Shown in pieces: positions 61,293 through 61,636 of a stretch of 61,636 nucleotides of DNA. A program made the position numbers and the translations under genes. Source of the stretch: Bacteroidales bacterium UBA1714. Lineage in GTDB: Bacteria; Bacteroidota; Bacteroidia; Bacteroidales; Paludibacteraceae. The DNA is taken from the NCBI GenBank assembly GCA_002317295.1, contig DCIY01000005.1:1-61636 (forward strand), in the 5' to 3' direction. The notes beneath the pieces are model-generated. The model was not told the DNA's origin. It did not search any database and saw nothing but the letters and a program-made list of their open reading frames with translations. Positions within the stretch are counted from its first letter, which is position 1, and every line of letters starts with the position of its first letter.

Positions 61293-61328
61293 GTTAGATT
61301 TTCAGTTAGATTTTCAGTTAGATTTCTG
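61293..61328. repeat. 12-mer tandem repeat
   Basis: GTTAGATTTTCA twice and GTTAGATTTCTG once. Beyond it, GGAACG (61330-61335) and CGTTCC (61361-61366) form a small inverted pair; 61367-61464 is otherwise featureless to me. Confidence 0.88.
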
Positions 61329-61464
61329 AGGAACGAAGTGACGAAATAAAGCCTATCTTGCGTTCCAATATTTTCAGCTGAGATTTTTGAGCGTAGCGAA
61401 CTAATGATTTTAAAATCTTTACTAAAAATCCCCTCAGCCTCTCATCCCCTCATCCTTTCAGCCT

Positions 61465-61533
61465 TTAGCCACGTGAGTGGCGAGCCCTTAGCCACGTTAG
61501 TGGCGAGCCCTTAGCCACGTGAGTGGCGAGCCC
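61465..61533. repeat. Three 23-bp direct repeats with internal palindrome
   Basis: Three contiguous 23-mers beginning TTAGCCACG and ending GCGAGCCC. Each holds GCCAC-GTGA (or GTTA)-GTGGC, the same arms as the palindrome at 49878-49891. Confidence 0.9.
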
Positions 61534-61590
61534 CTCAGCCCCTCAGCCCCTTCTCCCCTCCTTTCAGGGAGGGGTCGGGGGTAGGCCCAT
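61534..61590. repeat. CAGGGAG palindrome element
   Basis: A CCCCTCAGC tandem pair leads into CCCCTCC-TTTCA-GGGAGGGG (61555-61574, hairpin) and a G-rich tail. The same order and core occur inside the NfnAB-like gene (9085-9172). The rest of the window to 61636 shows nothing I can assign. Confidence 0.75.
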
Positions 61591-61636
61591 TAAGACTGTT
61601 GATTCAGAGTACCGGCTTTAGCCAGCGACCACAAGT

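Noticed and set aside
61465..61533. CRISPR-like direct repeats
   Set aside because: The three 23-bp repeats are contiguous with no spacers, and no cas genes are present.

Overview
The window reads as a chromosomal segment of a Bacteroidales (Bacteroidota) bacterium, probably anaerobic or host-associated. The evidence is a Bacteroidota-type 16S rRNA 5' end on the minus strand, promoters of the phylum's TTTG-N20-TAnnTTTG type instead of E. coli sigma70 boxes, no visible Shine-Dalgarno sequences, and a Bacteroidales gene set (DUF5686, DUF5692, M13 lipoprotein, MauE-thioredoxin fusion, fused NfnA/NfnB-like flavoprotein). Genes are tightly packed, many with 1-4 base stop/start overlaps. I see no insertion sequence, integron or CRISPR array. 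The only phage-like material is two small membrane-protein genes at the right end.

Layout, left to right. 1-700: 16S 5' end with leader and two tandem rRNA promoters (minus). 720-1492: greA behind a long structured leader that holds a 35-codon ORF. 1527-7958: rpmH, rbfA, a LolC/E-like permease, xerD, a DUF5686 outer-membrane protein and miaB (minus). 8114-14747: hypB, a 966-residue Fe-S flavoprotein, hypA, a small membrane protein and a fused NfnAB-like flavoprotein (minus), an electron-transfer and nickel-insertion operon with no hydrogenase in view. 14875-21760: DUF5692 and a secreted tyrosine phosphatase (plus), facing acyltransferase, M13 peptidase and CotH (minus). 21903-28657: glgB, nagB, tRNA-Cys, an orphan sufB and a propeller/C39-peptidase protein. 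28786-35319: initiator tRNA, typA (minus), tsaD, exosortase-like protein, DUF486 (plus), lipoprotein and acyl-CoA synthetase (minus). 35537-38702: parE, a small conserved membrane protein and a CPBP protease. 38814-47819: potABCD joined to a giant TPR protein and an outer-membrane barrel. 47820-51061: efp, marC, a short queG, rfbB. 51101-56315: a compact six-gene minus operon (pfkB kinase, plsC, dacB, birA, rpiB, radical SAM). 56456-60634: tRNA-Asn, HIT protein, and a cluster of two membrane-embedded AraC regulators bracketing a MauE-thioredoxin protein and a tiny Cys-rich lipoprotein. 60656-61636: phage-like small proteins and a nest of short repeats.

Three structural themes are not explained by the genes. 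(1) Composite elements made of 7-bp tandem repeats around a short perfect palindrome sit on or next to stop and start codons, and related sequence is read in frame inside two flavoprotein genes. (2) Three divergent gene pairs use an identical 48-bp symmetric promoter module with 8-8-8 spacing. (3) Convergent genes abut or overlap by up to 70 bp, so the C-terminal tails of two secreted proteins are encoded on opposite strands of the same DNA. All functional calls rest on motif recognition by eye; no database search was possible.
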